Positions 34,172 through 42,047 of a DNA stretch of 42,047 nt are shown here, piece by piece. Positions within the stretch are counted from its first letter, which is position 1; the number at the start of each line of letters is the position of its first letter. Position numbers and translations under genes: made by a program. Location of the stretch: assembly GCF_016907995.1 (NCBI RefSeq), contig NZ_JAFBDA010000027.1, forward strand, positions 1 through 42,047, in the 5' to 3' direction. The notes beneath the pieces are model-generated. The model was not told the DNA's origin. It did not search any database and saw only the letters and a program-made list of their open reading frames with translations. The DNA comes from Clostridium sardiniense. GTDB lineage: Bacteria; Bacillota; Clostridia; Clostridiales; Clostridiaceae.

Positions 34172-34648
34172 TTATATCACCTCATTTCGTTTAAATAATA
34201 TAAATTATATCATGAATTAAGGATGATAGTTTAATTAGGATTGTAGTATCGAGGCTTAAAGATATTTATTTAATCGTCTTAGCATAAATTTGAAAAGAGT
34301 TTGAGTATATTACTTAAGAAATACTATAATAAAAAATAATGGCTTAATCATATTTAATTTCTAAAGTTTTATTATAAAAAAGTTGATAAGAAATTTAATA
34401 ATTAAATATGTTAGTATACAAATATAAACAGTAATTATAATAAAGTAATTTGGTATTAATCAAAAATATAATTATAATTGATTTTTTAATAAAAGGAATA
34501 TTTTAAATACATAATTAGTTTCAAATTAATTATGTACTTTCTGTTTATTTTACGGGATTATTGCTATTTTGCTCATAGTAATAGTACAAAGAAAGGTGAA
34601 AGTTATTATAGCACCACTTTAGCTATAGGCGAAAGAAGGTGAAAATCT
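34172..34648. other. Gene-free AT-rich intergenic stretch
   Basis: No open frame or family fragment was found. It holds a loose hairpin at about 34508-34536 (TACATAATTA and TAATTATGTA). It may mark the boundary between the ordinary chromosomal genes and the decayed region to the right. Confidence 0.5.
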
Positions 34649-34897
34649 ATGATTAATAAATCTATAAATAAAAAATCAAAACAATATTCATTTGATAGTT
34701 TTTATAAAAAAGTATTAAATAATGAAGTTATTGACAGTGAGAGGAGGAATAAAAATATTAGAGAAAAACAAATATTGTTTTCAGAATTGACTGAGAGACA
34801 AATGAACATTCTATCATTAAATGAAATAAGATTAAGTACTCAAATAATTTTATTTTTAACTATAAAAAATTTATATTTAAACCTATATCATATTTAA
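34649..34897 (+). CDS. Truncated sigma-70-like protein (mobile-element type)
   Basis: This 82-aa protein contains SFDSFYKKVLNNEVIDSERR and FSELTERQMNILSLNE, which resemble the N-terminal part of the small sigma-70-like factors of conjugative elements (FD.FCKKVLRNEARDY...SELS). Those proteins are about 140 aa and end in a region-4 helix-turn-helix that is missing here; the last 20 residues are hydrophobic and out of pattern. It is probably a truncated remnant. GAAGGTG precedes the ATG. Confidence 0.5.
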   Translation: MINKSINKKSKQYSFDSFYKKVLNNEVIDSERRNKNIREKQILFSELTERQMNILSLNEIRLSTQIILFLTIKNLYLNLYHI

Positions 34898-35296
34898 TAT
34901 AGAAAAACAAAAATGAGGTGAATATATAATTGTAAATACAAAACTATTTTTTAAGTCCAGCATATAAAAGTAAAGGATTTAAATAAAGCTTTACTTTTAG
35001 AAAATATTTATGGTATTGCAGAATTTTATATAAAAGATAGAGCTTTAGGGGGACCCTGGAATAACAGAAAAGAAATATATAAAGAGCTTAGAGAACAAAA
35101 AGAATTAAGGAAATCGAAGCAGTAAGCAAAAATTGAGGAATTTCTTTCATGCATCAGGTAGGGTGAGTTAATTCTAGAATAGGATATTTAGTTGAAGCTA
35201 AAAAACAAATAGACAAGTCATTAATGAGTAAAGGTTAAATACTTCAAAGAAATTTAGATTTTTATTATATTAATAAGTTGAGAAAAGGAGAAGTTT
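34898..35296. other. Degenerate coding fragments
   Basis: An open frame without a start (34985-35125) reads ALLLENIYGIAEFYIKDRAL and then a charged KEIYKELREQKELRKSKQ end. It is clearly protein-like, but I do not recognise it. Another fragment, GYLVEAKKQIDKSLMSKG, follows at about 35183-35238. Both look like relics of mobile-element genes. Confidence 0.4.
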
Positions 35297-35532
35297 ATGT
35301 GGATTAAAACTCAAGATAAGAAAAAATTAGTTGAAGTTACAAAAGTAGAATTACAGAAAGCAATTGGTTCTAAATATAAATGTGCAATTATTGGGACTTT
35401 AAAAAATTCAAGTTTTTTTCAAGTGAAATAATAGAATTAGGGAAATATTCATCTTTAGAAGATGCTAATATTGAACTAAAAAATATAGAAAAATGTATAA
35501 CTGAAGATAAAAAGTTGTATTCCATGGGGTAG
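35297..35532 (+). pseudogene. Small gene with frameshift at a T7 tract
   Basis: AAAAGGAG leads to an ATG and the frame MWIKTQDKKKLVEVTKVELQ through CAIIGTLKNSSFF, which stops early. One base added to the seven-T run at about 35414 would continue it as SSEIIELGKYSSLEDANIEL and on to a natural TAG at 35532. The product would be about 78 aa, like small MWI(R/K)TQDKKKL proteins of phages and plasmids. It may be a true frameshift, a slippage switch or a sequencing error. Confidence 0.6.
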
Positions 35533-35544
35533 GGGGATGTAAAT

Positions 35545-36078
35545 ATGGAATTTAAGATGGTTATTAATCTAATTATAATAATGTTAAATTTATTGGTTTT
35601 ATATTTATTATTACGAAGTAAAATGAAATTAACCAATAGATCATTTACAGTTATAAATTTAAATAATATAAATAAAGGTAATTGGAATAGATGGATAAAT
35701 TTTTTTGTTATTCCATTAGTGATTATTAGCTTTATTATATTAGTTTATAATCTATTTAGTAAAAATAATGATTATTATAATATTTGGTTTATATATTATG
35801 TACCATTAATTTTTTTTGTTAATCCAGTTATTTATATTAATGATGAGTATATAGGTACTATTTATAAAATTATAGATACACAAAATTTAAAATATATTGA
35901 AGTTTCTATAAAATATAATAATGTAAAGGTTTTATTTTATTATGTAGATAAGACTAATAATGAAATAACATTTAATGTTTCTACATATGCAGCTAAAAGA
36001 AATTATGAATTATCAAAAAAGATTATAGATGCATTAAGAAAATATAATTATGAAGTGTATTTAAATGAGATAGGATAA
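35545..36078 (+). CDS. Uncharacterised membrane protein
   Basis: This 177-aa protein has an N-terminal helix (about 4-24), a membrane hairpin (about 51-70 and 82-97), and a soluble C-terminal domain with YIGTIYKIIDTQNLKYIEVS and a basic helical end. No family is recognised. GGGGGATG provides the ribosome site. It follows the frameshifted small gene by 13 bases and may have formed an operon with it. Confidence 0.65.
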   Translation: MEFKMVINLIIIMLNLLVLYLLLRSKMKLTNRSFTVINLNNINKGNWNRWINFFVIPLVIISFIILVYNLFSKNNDYYNIWFIYYVPLIFFVNPVIYINDEYIGTIYKIIDTQNLKYIEVSIKYNNVKVLFYYVDKTNNEITFNVSTYAAKRNYELSKKIIDALRKYNYEVYLNEIG

Positions 36079-36178
36079 ATAAAAAATAAAAGGATATTAT
36101 AATAAAATCAAAAGAGATAAATTAAAGATTGTTATGTGCTACTGATTATCATACCTTTTTTGAACGGGAGTGATAGAT

Positions 36179-36298
36179 ATGAGTATTGGTAAGTTAAGGT
36201 TATTATTTAATGATGGAATGTTTTTACTAGCATTATTAACGTTTATAGTCATATTTATAAAAAATAACAAAAAAATAGTAGCCCTTGACCGAAATTGA
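36179..36298 (+). CDS. Putative type I toxin, TxpA/BsrG/holin-like family
   Basis: This 39-aa peptide has one membrane helix, the pattern MFLLALLTFIVIFIKNNKK. It corresponds closely to the 'putative holin-like toxin' family (G.F.LALLT.IV.LIK), which are membrane-active toxins silenced by an antisense RNA. CGGGAGTG precedes the ATG. The end of the reading frame lies inside a hairpin (36272-36311), as in the txpA/ratA arrangement. A minus-strand promoter-like sequence lies just beyond it. The family call is strong; activity is untested. Confidence 0.75.
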   Translation: MSIGKLRLLFNDGMFLLALLTFIVIFIKNNKKIVALDRN

Positions 36299-36314
36299 GT
36301 GCTACTATTTTAAT
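36272..36314. terminator. Terminator hairpin overlapping the toxin 3' end
   Basis: AAAATAGTAGC (36272-36282) pairs with GCTACTATTTT (36301-36311). The loop contains the last codons and stop of the toxin. A- and T-rich flanks make it work on either strand. Confidence 0.8.
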
Positions 36315-36317
36315 AAT

Positions 36318-36345
36318 ATTATAGTGATATTAGTTGCATAAGCAA
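36318..36345 (-). promoter_or_regulatory. Possible antitoxin RNA promoter
   Basis: On the minus strand TTGCTT and TATAAT are 16 bases apart. It would start an RNA complementary to the toxin 3' end. The hairpin could stop it early, which leaves the length of any antitoxin open. Confidence 0.4.
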
Positions 36346-36362
36346 CTTTAATTTATATTCTA

Positions 36363-36390
36363 GTAGAGTGTTAGAAGCGCTCTACTTTTT
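36363..36390 (+). terminator. Terminator
   Basis: GTAGAGTG pairs with CGCTCTAC (one wobble) around a 7-nt loop, followed by five Ts. Confidence 0.75.
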
Positions 36391-37111
36391 GTATTTAGGA
36401 TACCATCTGCTATGAGGGTATTAGTTTCTCTAATTTCAAGTGATACTTCTGAGACAAGGAGACAAATAAAAGCCATATGTGATGTAGCCAAAAGACATGG
36501 AGAAAGAGTATATCAATATTGTGGTGGTCATGTTCATGTTGAAATGAATAAATTAGATACTGAAAGACAAAGGTGGAGAAGGTTTTTTAAGACAATAGAA
36601 AATTATGAAGAAGGTATATGTAGCTTCATGAGGCGATTTAGGACAGGTTAAACAGTACACGAAATTTAGTAGAGTAGCTTCTGGCACTAAAAATATGCGA
36701 TGTAACTTAGAATCTGATGAGGAGGTTAAAGGAATGGAATCTAGATTATCAGGAATGAATAGATTCTATGAAATAAATTTAAAAAATATAGCAACAAGAA
36801 GAGCTCATACAGTAGAATTTCGTTATTTTAACGGATCATTAAATTATAAGCAAATCCGGGCAAATATAAAAATGGCAGCAGGAATAATTAATGCATATGA
36901 AAAGGCAAGATTTAGAGATGCAGATGATGAAAACTATAAAAAAAGAGGTAACATATTAAAAGCTTCTGCTATAGCTACAGTGACAAGAATAAAGGATAAA
37001 ATGATGAGATTTATAGATATAGCTTTTTCAAGAAAAAAAGATAAGGATGCAATAATAATGTATTTAAAAAGAATGAATGGAGATGAAAATTTTAGAATTT
37101 TTAGAGTTTAG
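36391..37111 (+). pseudogene. Amidoligase-family enzyme, frameshifted and N-terminally truncated
   Basis: Two open frames together cover the C-terminal part of an Amidoligase_2 (ATP-grasp/GCS-like) protein. The first (ATG 36412, open upstream to about 36391) has YQYCGGHVHVEMNKL, the conserved C/G-GxHVH metal motif. The second (to 37111) has GMNRFYEINLKNI, TVEFRYFNGSLN and IRANIKMAAGIINAY, typical of the family. They are joined by a frameshift near 36640-36700 with an intervening stop. The N-terminal substrate region is missing: a terminator occupies its place. These enzymes are found in phage and plasmid gene sets and are thought to make peptide bonds. This copy is dead. Confidence 0.8.
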
Positions 37112-37189
37112 TGTATAATAATATCAGATGATGTTTCATAAATTAATTAAAATTTAGATTCTGTTAAGTTATGATGATTAATAATTATA

Positions 37190-37431
37190 TGAGTACACTT
37201 TATATTGCAGCATTTATAGAGATTGTAATGTTTATATTTATGATATAAATAAGTTTTTTATCGCATTTTGGTATCTTGGATAATTGGATTTAACCTTTCC
37301 AATACCGTCTACAAGACGAATTGACGGTTACAATTTTTACATTGATATTATTGATTAGCCTGCTTATCAAAGCCAAACTTATATAGTTTAATCGAATGAC
37401 AGTGAGGATATTTTAAATTAGTTTTGTTCAT
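37190..37431 (-). pseudogene. Transposase N-terminal zinc-ribbon fragment
   Basis: On the minus strand MNKTNLKYPHCHSIKLYKFG and YQCKNCNRQFVL give the paired-cysteine zinc ribbon that opens many IS transposases. In another frame KTYLYHKYKHYNLYKCCNIK and CTH follow. Stops and at least one frameshift separate them, and the catalytic part is absent. The rest of the 37112-37540 gap shows no gene. Confidence 0.7.
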
Positions 37432-37555
37432 TGCTTTTTTCTCTTTTTGTGGGGAGTATATTGTGGTCTAGTCAAACTTAGTGTATTTCCTTAGGTTAAG
37501 AAGAGCGATGTTCATATAAATTAACAGAACGTACTTTACAATGAGGGGGCATATT

Positions 37556-38620
37556 ATGAAGAGAAAATTAAAAAAAATATCAATTATATCAGCAGTTTTT
37601 TTGAGTGGAATTTTATTTTTTTCTGGATGTAGTAATAAAGTTAAAGAACAGATGGATTTAGCTATGAATTACTTGAATTCAGGAAAATATAATGAAGCTA
37701 AAAATGAATTGGAAGTAGTTTTGAAGGAGAATTCAAATAATTCAGAAGCGAAATTACTAATAGAGATCATAAGTGATTTTGAAACTGCTAAAAAATTATT
37801 TGATGATGGGAAAATTAATAAGGCTAATGAAGAAGTGTTAAATATTCCAAAAGAATATAGTAATTATGATATAAAAAATGAAATTGAAAATTTAAAAAGT
37901 AGTATAAATAAAAGATTAGAAGAAATAAAACAATTTAATAACAATTTAGATAAAGTACATAAATTAATTAGTGATGGAAAGTTAGAAGAGGCTAAAAAAG
38001 GAATAGATAATATAAAAAATGAACATTTAACTACTGATCAAGTCAAAAAAGTAATAGATTTAGAAGATTCATTAAACAAAAAAATAGATGAGAAAAAGAG
38101 AGAAGAAAAGTTACTTAAAGAGAAAAAACAAAAGGAGTTAGAACAAAAGAAAAAAGAAGAAGAAATTGTAAAACAAAATACACCTAAGAAAAAAGAAACA
38201 AATATTAATTCAAAAAATGAAAAAGGTAGTAATAGTAACTCTAATAAAAATCAGTCTAAGTCCTATGTGTATGTAAATAATGAATTAGGATTACAAATGA
38301 CAATTCCAGCTAGTTGGAATGATCTTTATACAATAAAATCTGATAATGATGGTATATATTTAAGTGTAAAGCATAAAAAAAGCAATCCAAATTTAAGACA
38401 AGGCTTTTTATTTGCTGTAACTAAAAGAAGTCCAATGGATGATGAAGATCATATGGATAGTGTAGGTAGAAAAAGATATATAAAAGCTAAGGGAGTAGCA
38501 TATATTATTTGGGGGCCAACTGGTCTTACAATGGGGGAGGATAATCCAGATTGGGATATATATCGTAGACTAAATCATCAAAAGTATTCTGTAGCAGATA
38601 CTGTAAAAGCTATACTATAG
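37556..38620 (+). CDS. Lipoprotein with TPR-like and coiled-coil segments
   Basis: This 354-aa secreted protein has a type II signal peptide (basic MKRKLKK, hydrophobic to 20) and lipobox FFSGC with C25 as the lipidated residue. After it come helical TPR-like repeats (AMNYLNSGKYNEAKNELEVV, then further units to about 165), a Lys/Glu-rich coiled coil (about 170-220), a Ser/Asn linker, and a C-terminal globular domain (about 235-354, LGLQMTIPASWNDLY, then IWGPTGLTMG). The start is ATG 37556: GAGGGGG is 8 bases upstream. An ATG at 37541 would place the ribosome site inside the gene. Function is unknown; an envelope adaptor is possible. Confidence 0.75.
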   Translation: MKRKLKKISIISAVFLSGILFFSGCSNKVKEQMDLAMNYLNSGKYNEAKNELEVVLKENSNNSEAKLLIEIISDFETAKKLFDDGKINKANEEVLNIPKEYSNYDIKNEIENLKSSINKRLEEIKQFNNNLDKVHKLISDGKLEEAKKGIDNIKNEHLTTDQVKKVIDLEDSLNKKIDEKKREEKLLKEKKQKELEQKKKEEEIVKQNTPKKKETNINSKNEKGSNSNSNKNQSKSYVYVNNELGLQMTIPASWNDLYTIKSDNDGIYLSVKHKKSNPNLRQGFLFAVTKRSPMDDEDHMDSVGRKRYIKAKGVAYIIWGPTGLTMGEDNPDWDIYRRLNHQKYSVADTVKAIL

Positions 38621-38727
38621 ATTAGAAATGAATAAAAACATAAAAAACGAAAAATATTAATAAATTGGTTCAAAAAGTTAAAAAATGTAAAAAACGAGAA
38701 AAATAATTTAAATGGATATATAAGAAA

Positions 38728-39018
38728 ATGTATCAAAAATTATTGCTTAAAGATTATAAAAATAATAAAGGCTTTGTAACATTTGATGAGAGATTAAACT
38801 ATGTTATTTTTAAATGATTATTTTGAAGACATATCAGATAGGGAGTTTAGTAAAGATAATTTGGTTATAGAACTACCTAATATTTTAGATAATGATGAAA
38901 AAGAAATCTTTCTTAGTGCTTATTTAAATAATATATCAATAAATGATTTAGTTAAAGTAAAGCGGCAATAGCAATTGTAAAGTCAAAAGATAGTTTGATG
39001 AAAATTGGATTAGTATAA
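38728..39018 (+). pseudogene. Degenerate sigma-factor-like gene
   Basis: Three successive frames read MYQKLLLKDYKNNKGFVTFD, then (from 38801) FEDISDREFSKDNLVIELPN with DEKEIFLSAYLNNISINDLV, then AAIAIVKSKDSLMKIGLV. The second part resembles sigma-70 region 4 (D...IF...Y....s...L), and the size would fit a small UviA/TcdR-type factor. At least two frameshifts break it. The assignment is tentative. Confidence 0.4.
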
Positions 39019-39196
39019 TAATAATTGTTGTAAAAGTAATTTAAATTGGATTTGAGTTTATCGAAAAGAATATGGCCTTTTATGGTTATATTAATGGCGT
39101 TATAATAAACTATAATTAATAAGAAATAAGGAAAGTGGATATGTTATGAAAAAATTAACAAAAAAAAGCTCCAAAATTAAAGGATATATATTTTAA
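39019..39196. other. Gene-free stretch
   Basis: Only a 16-residue Lys/Ser-rich start (MKKLTKKSSKIKGYIF at about 39146) is visible, ending in a stop. No other feature is supported. Confidence 0.4.
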
Positions 39197-39790
39197 ATGA
39201 ATAAAGATATTAAAGAAAATTAGAGTTATATTTGTTGTATCAGTGACGTTATTGGTGGTTTTTTATAATTTTAATAGTATTAGGGGGTAGTAGTAAGTTT
39301 TATCATAGCAGCTATATGTATATTATATACAATGTATGTTATAGATATAAGCAAAAAAATTGCTAAAGAAAAATGGAAAGATATTTAGATATTAAGATAT
39401 GTAAAATTAGTTATTAGTAAATATAATTGGTTATGGGGAATTGGAGAACAAGGAGCAAAACCTGCAAAAAATATTGATAGTTGGATACAGATATGGCGTG
39501 TACCTGATAGAAATATGGCTAATAAATGTGCTAATTATGCTGATAGGACATTTTAGAATTCTACAGGTGGATATCATAAAAATATACATATTGATTATAG
39601 AATTACATCGAGATTAACAACTAAAAATCCTAATTATTGTTCAAAATTAGTTTTTCAATCATATTACTGGGGAAGTGGTAGTGCATCTGTTATAAAAGAA
39701 AACATGGTTAATCTATCTTGGGTATGACCAAATGCATTACCAAATGTGTTTACAGGAAAATATGCGCCTTATAAAGTTGGAACATATTAG
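39197..39790 (+). pseudogene. YiiX-like papain-fold amidase pseudogene
   Basis: After hydrophobic N-terminal fragments in shifting frames, one frame (about 39287-39790) reads continuously apart from in-frame stops at 39386, 39554 and 39725. It contains ISKYNWLWGIGEQGAKPAKN, RNMANKCANYAD and NYCSKLVFQSYYWGSG. The last matches the catalytic-cysteine motif (CS.LV.Q.Y) of permuted papain-like YiiX/YebB amidases. Two stops fall at positions where Trp would fit. The next gene starts 13 bases later. It is a recent pseudogene. Confidence 0.7.
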
Positions 39791-39802
39791 GGGGAATAAA
39801 AT

Positions 39803-40300
39803 ATGAAAAAAAAGTTATTAATAATTTTAATTATTATAGTTGGGATTATAATTTTTTTTGTGGGCAAAGGGTATTTAAAAAAAATGGATGCTGATAAAAA
39901 AATAGATAAATTTATTACTGAAAAAGCTAATATACCTTTAAGTGAAATTTTAGTAATTACCCCAATTAAGGAATGGGGTATGATAGGAGATTCTGAAAAG
40001 GAGTATTCAAAATATTTTACAACAAAAAAAGATTTTGAAAGATGGAAAGAAAAATTAAAAAAAGAGGGTAAAAATTATAAAGATGTAAAAATTAAAGATT
40101 GTGAAATACAATATTCTTGTACGTATTCTCCTAAAATTTCTAAATTTAATCAAACAGAGGTGTATCGTTTACAATATAGTTTATTTGGAAATAGTATAAA
40201 TAGTTTAAATGAAATAGAAAATGATTTTGCATACCCTCCAAATGAATATATAAAAAAGCTTTTAAAAGAAGAAAATTCAAATTTCACAGGCCTTAATTGA
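39803..40300 (+). CDS. Uncharacterised membrane-anchored protein
   Basis: This 165-aa protein has one N-terminal signal-anchor helix (about 4-22) and a hydrophilic Lys/Glu-rich exterior domain. Marks include SEILVITPIKEWGMIGDSEK, a KDFERWKEKLKKEGKNYKDV helix, and two cysteines (in KDCEIQYSC). No family is recognised. GGGGG precedes the ATG. It follows the amidase pseudogene by 13 bases and was probably its operon partner. Confidence 0.7.
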   Translation: MKKKLLIILIIIVGIIIFFVGKGYLKKMDADKKIDKFITEKANIPLSEILVITPIKEWGMIGDSEKEYSKYFTTKKDFERWKEKLKKEGKNYKDVKIKDCEIQYSCTYSPKISKFNQTEVYRLQYSLFGNSINSLNEIENDFAYPPNEYIKKLLKEENSNFTGLN

Positions 40301-40329
40301 AATTGGTTTTAAATATTGATAGTAAAAGG

Positions 40330-40358
40330 GTTCTAAAGAAAAACTTTAGAACTTTTTT
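40330..40358 (+). terminator. Terminator
   Basis: GTTCTAAAG and CTTTAGAAC form a perfect 9-bp stem with a 5-nt A loop, followed by six Ts. Confidence 0.9.
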
Positions 40359-40826
40359 AGTGACAAAATAAATTATACAACATCTAAAAAGTTGGTTAAA
40401 TATATTTTAAAAGAAAGATTTAGGAAAAATAAATAAAAACTAAATAAAAGAAAAGGAGCTGAAAAATCCTTTTAGCTTTTATCTGTAATAAGATTTAGTA
40501 TCTAGCGGATAAAGAGATGAATTGTAATCTTTTAAATCACTAATTAAGATTTACATAAAACTTCAATTAAACACTTCGTATTATTTTTTATTTGCATTTA
40601 TTTTTGAAAATAAAATAGTGATAATATAATGGCGATTAATTAATATAATTAAATGTATTAGGTTTAATTATTCATATAAAGTTATATAGATAAAAATTAA
40701 ATTATATATAGAATTAAAAAGAACCTCATTTTAATAAAATGAAGTTCTTTTTTGATAAGGGGTCACTTAAAAAGCGTAAAATAATTTAATTAATGATTAA
40801 ATTATATATCTATACAATATAAAAAT
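40359..40826. other. Gene-free stretch with a second terminator-like hairpin
   Basis: No gene is seen. AAAAAGAAC and GTTCTTTTTT at 40716-40753, with an inner TCATTTT/AAAATGA pairing, form a strong hairpin with a T tail that fits a terminator of an unseen or lost transcript. Confidence 0.5.
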
Positions 40827-40908
40827 AAATGATAAAAATCATATGTATGAAAAAATAGATATGATAATATATCCAATATAATTATTTGATAAGAAAGGAG
40901 AATGAAAT
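40827..40908 (+). repeat. Duplicated leader, copy 1
   Basis: This 82-nt segment begins AAATGATAAAAATCATATGT and leads into the ribosome site of the 42-aa peptide. It matches 41279-41360 with roughly 85% identity, at an offset of 452. It contains the palindrome ATGAT-AAAA-ATCAT. Confidence 0.8.
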
Positions 40909-41037
40909 GTGAAAAAAAAATACAATGGAACTAAGAAGCCAGGTAATATGTTTAATTTGATTACATTATTATTTATATTAATTATCTTATATGGAACTTT
41001 ATTATGGATTTTTTCTATTATGCTCACAATATTTTAA
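40909..41037 (+). CDS. 42-aa membrane peptide, GTG start
   Basis: A basic N-terminus (VKKKYNGTKKPGN) is followed by one long hydrophobic helix (about 15-42). GAAAGGAG lies 8 bases before the GTG. The peptide shares its 82-nt leader with the signal peptidase gene, which suggests common control. No family is recognised. Confidence 0.6.
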   Translation: MKKKYNGTKKPGNMFNLITLLFILIILYGTLLWIFSIMLTIF

Positions 41038-41186
41038 TAAAAAATAATTATATTCATATCAAATTTACATAAATTAAGTGAAAATATAGTAATGATAATA
41101 AAAATTCATTATTGAAAAATAGGTATAATTTGCCGAATATAGTATGCTATAAATTAAAAAAATATATATTACATAACAGTTAAAAT

Positions 41187-41224
41187 AAAAAGATAGCCAA
41201 ATAAAAAAAGCTATCTTTTTATTA
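41187..41224 (+). terminator. Terminator
   Basis: AAAAAGATAGC and GCTATCTTTTT form an 11-bp stem around a 12-nt loop. An outer TTACATAA/TTATGTAA pairing extends it. Confidence 0.85.
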
Positions 41225-41278
41225 TGTAATATATTAATAATGAGACAGTACTATTATAAGGTATTTAATTTATTTATA

Positions 41279-41360
41279 AAATGATAAAAGTCATATGTAT
41301 CAAAAAATAAATATGATATTATATCAAATAATATTATTTAATATAAAAGGAGAAGTTCAT
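41279..41360 (+). repeat. Duplicated leader, copy 2
   Basis: This is the counterpart of 40827-40908, ending in AAAAGGAG and the ATG of the signal peptidase. Confidence 0.8.
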
Positions 41361-41861
41361 ATGAAAGCTAAAGCAAAAAATATATTAGAAATATTAGTAA
41401 TTATAGTTGTTACAGTGTTAATAAATAAATTTTTAATATTTACAGCTTATATACCTAGTGGATCAATGATACCGACTTTAAATCCTGGAGATAGAATCTT
41501 AGCAACTAGAGTGTATAGCACCAGTCATCTAAATAGAGGAGATATTATAATATTTAAGTCTAATGAACTTCATGAAGATTTAATAAAAAGACTTATAGGA
41601 TTACCAGGAGATGAGATAAATATTAATGGAACTTCGGTATATGTAAATGGTAAAAAATTAGATGAACCGTATGTAAGAAATAATATGAATTTTGAAGGAA
41701 CGTATAAAGTTCCAATGGGGGAGTACTTCTTTTTAGGGGATAATAGAGCGAATTCTGATGATTCACGTTTTTGGAGCAGTCCTTACATAAACGGAGATAA
41801 TATAATTGGAAAAGCTTATTTTAGGATATGGCCATTAAATAATATTGGTTTTTTAACTTAA
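41361..41861 (+). CDS. Type I signal peptidase
   Basis: This 166-aa membrane-bound serine protease removes signal peptides from exported proteins. A single N-terminal helix (about 8-28) precedes the catalytic serine S35 in PSGSMIPT. The lysine of the Ser/Lys dyad is K76 in LIKRLIGLPGD. The GDNRANSDDSR box lies near 136-146. The start is ATG 41361, 7 bases after AAAAGGAG. The frame also opens at 41295, but that would add 22 residues without a ribosome site and across the repeated leader. It is a short single-helix form typical of Gram-positive SipS. The accessory setting suggests it may process a specific exported product. Confidence 0.92.
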   Translation: MKAKAKNILEILVIIVVTVLINKFLIFTAYIPSGSMIPTLNPGDRILATRVYSTSHLNRGDIIIFKSNELHEDLIKRLIGLPGDEININGTSVYVNGKKLDEPYVRNNMNFEGTYKVPMGEYFFLGDNRANSDDSRFWSSPYINGDNIIGKAYFRIWPLNNIGFLT

Positions 41862-41896
41862 AAGATATGTAGTTATAGAAATTAAGATATAGTATT

Positions 41897-41935
41897 AAAA
41901 GACTAGATAAAATTAATTGATCTAGTCTTTTAATT
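41897..41935 (+). terminator. Terminator
   Basis: AAAAGACTAGA and TCTAGTCTTTT form an 11-bp stem, followed by a T-rich tail. It ends the signal peptidase transcript. Confidence 0.85.
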
Positions 41936-42047
41936 AAATAAAGTATTTGAAAATTTGTTTAATAAAATAATAAATAAATTAAAAATCTATTTTATTAATA
42001 TAATATGTTAATTGCAGATTTACTAGTATACAACTAAACTTATATAG

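Overview
This 42 kb window is very AT-rich, uses clostridial codon preferences and has strong AGGAGG-type ribosome binding sites. The gene set (GshF, Fur-type sites, sigma-54 activator, CoA-transferase, PnuC, YwbE, UviA/TcdR-type sigma-like remnants, TxpA-like toxin) points to a low-GC Firmicute, most likely Clostridium sensu stricto. I cannot fix the species. No rRNA, tRNA or CRISPR array was seen.

Left arm (1-20.4 kb), chromosomal housekeeping and metabolism. It opens with bifunctional glutathione synthetase gshF, a one-base-overlapping ArsR-type regulator with a CVC motif and a PHP phosphoesterase. A zinc-ribbon protein, a TPR protein and a short DUF454 protein follow. Next comes a unit under a clear Fur box: two CydD/CydC-like ABC half-transporters, DUF454, a YgbA-type cysteine protein and a surface protein with three NEAT domains. 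It looks like an iron/heme/redox operon. The next block (11.4-16.8 kb) is a sigma-54 regulon: a PhaJ-like hydratase and a CoA-transferase plus OFA-type transporter each have a textbook -24/-12 promoter and upstream TGTAAA..TTTACA palindromes, with the activator gene between them. A second Fur-controlled gene, a ferric-reductase-like membrane protein, lies on the minus strand, followed by topB.

Accessory insert (20.45-30.04 kb). After intact topB come a degenerate IS256-family transposase, about 0.8 kb without genes, and a RiPP-type cluster. The cluster holds a radical SAM enzyme without SPASM cysteines, a GNAT-like protein, a second radical SAM enzyme with a nearly canonical SPASM cysteine pattern, a PqqD-like RRE protein with a second GNAT-like tail, a 68-aa precursor with an alternating Ala/Val core and only two cysteines, a protein of unknown function, an ABC exporter without a peptidase domain, and a small membrane protein. 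The insert ends in an IS1182-family remnant abutting a second copy of the last 746 bases of topB (about 97% identical). It is therefore bounded by 768-bp direct repeats and looks like DNA acquired from a close relative. I cannot match the peptide and its enzymes to a described RiPP class; this is the best candidate for an undescribed system.

Right arm. From 30.8 to 34.2 kb there are ordinary genes (YwbE, small zinc-ribbon and membrane proteins, pnuC, an unknown membrane protein). From 34.6 kb onward the DNA looks like decaying plasmid or phage material: truncated sigma-like genes, a frameshifted small gene, a TxpA/BsrG-like toxin, an amidoligase pseudogene, a transposase zinc-ribbon fragment, a lipoprotein, a papain-like amidase pseudogene with three in-frame stops, and a type I signal peptidase. 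The signal peptidase shares a duplicated 82-nt leader with a 42-aa membrane peptide.
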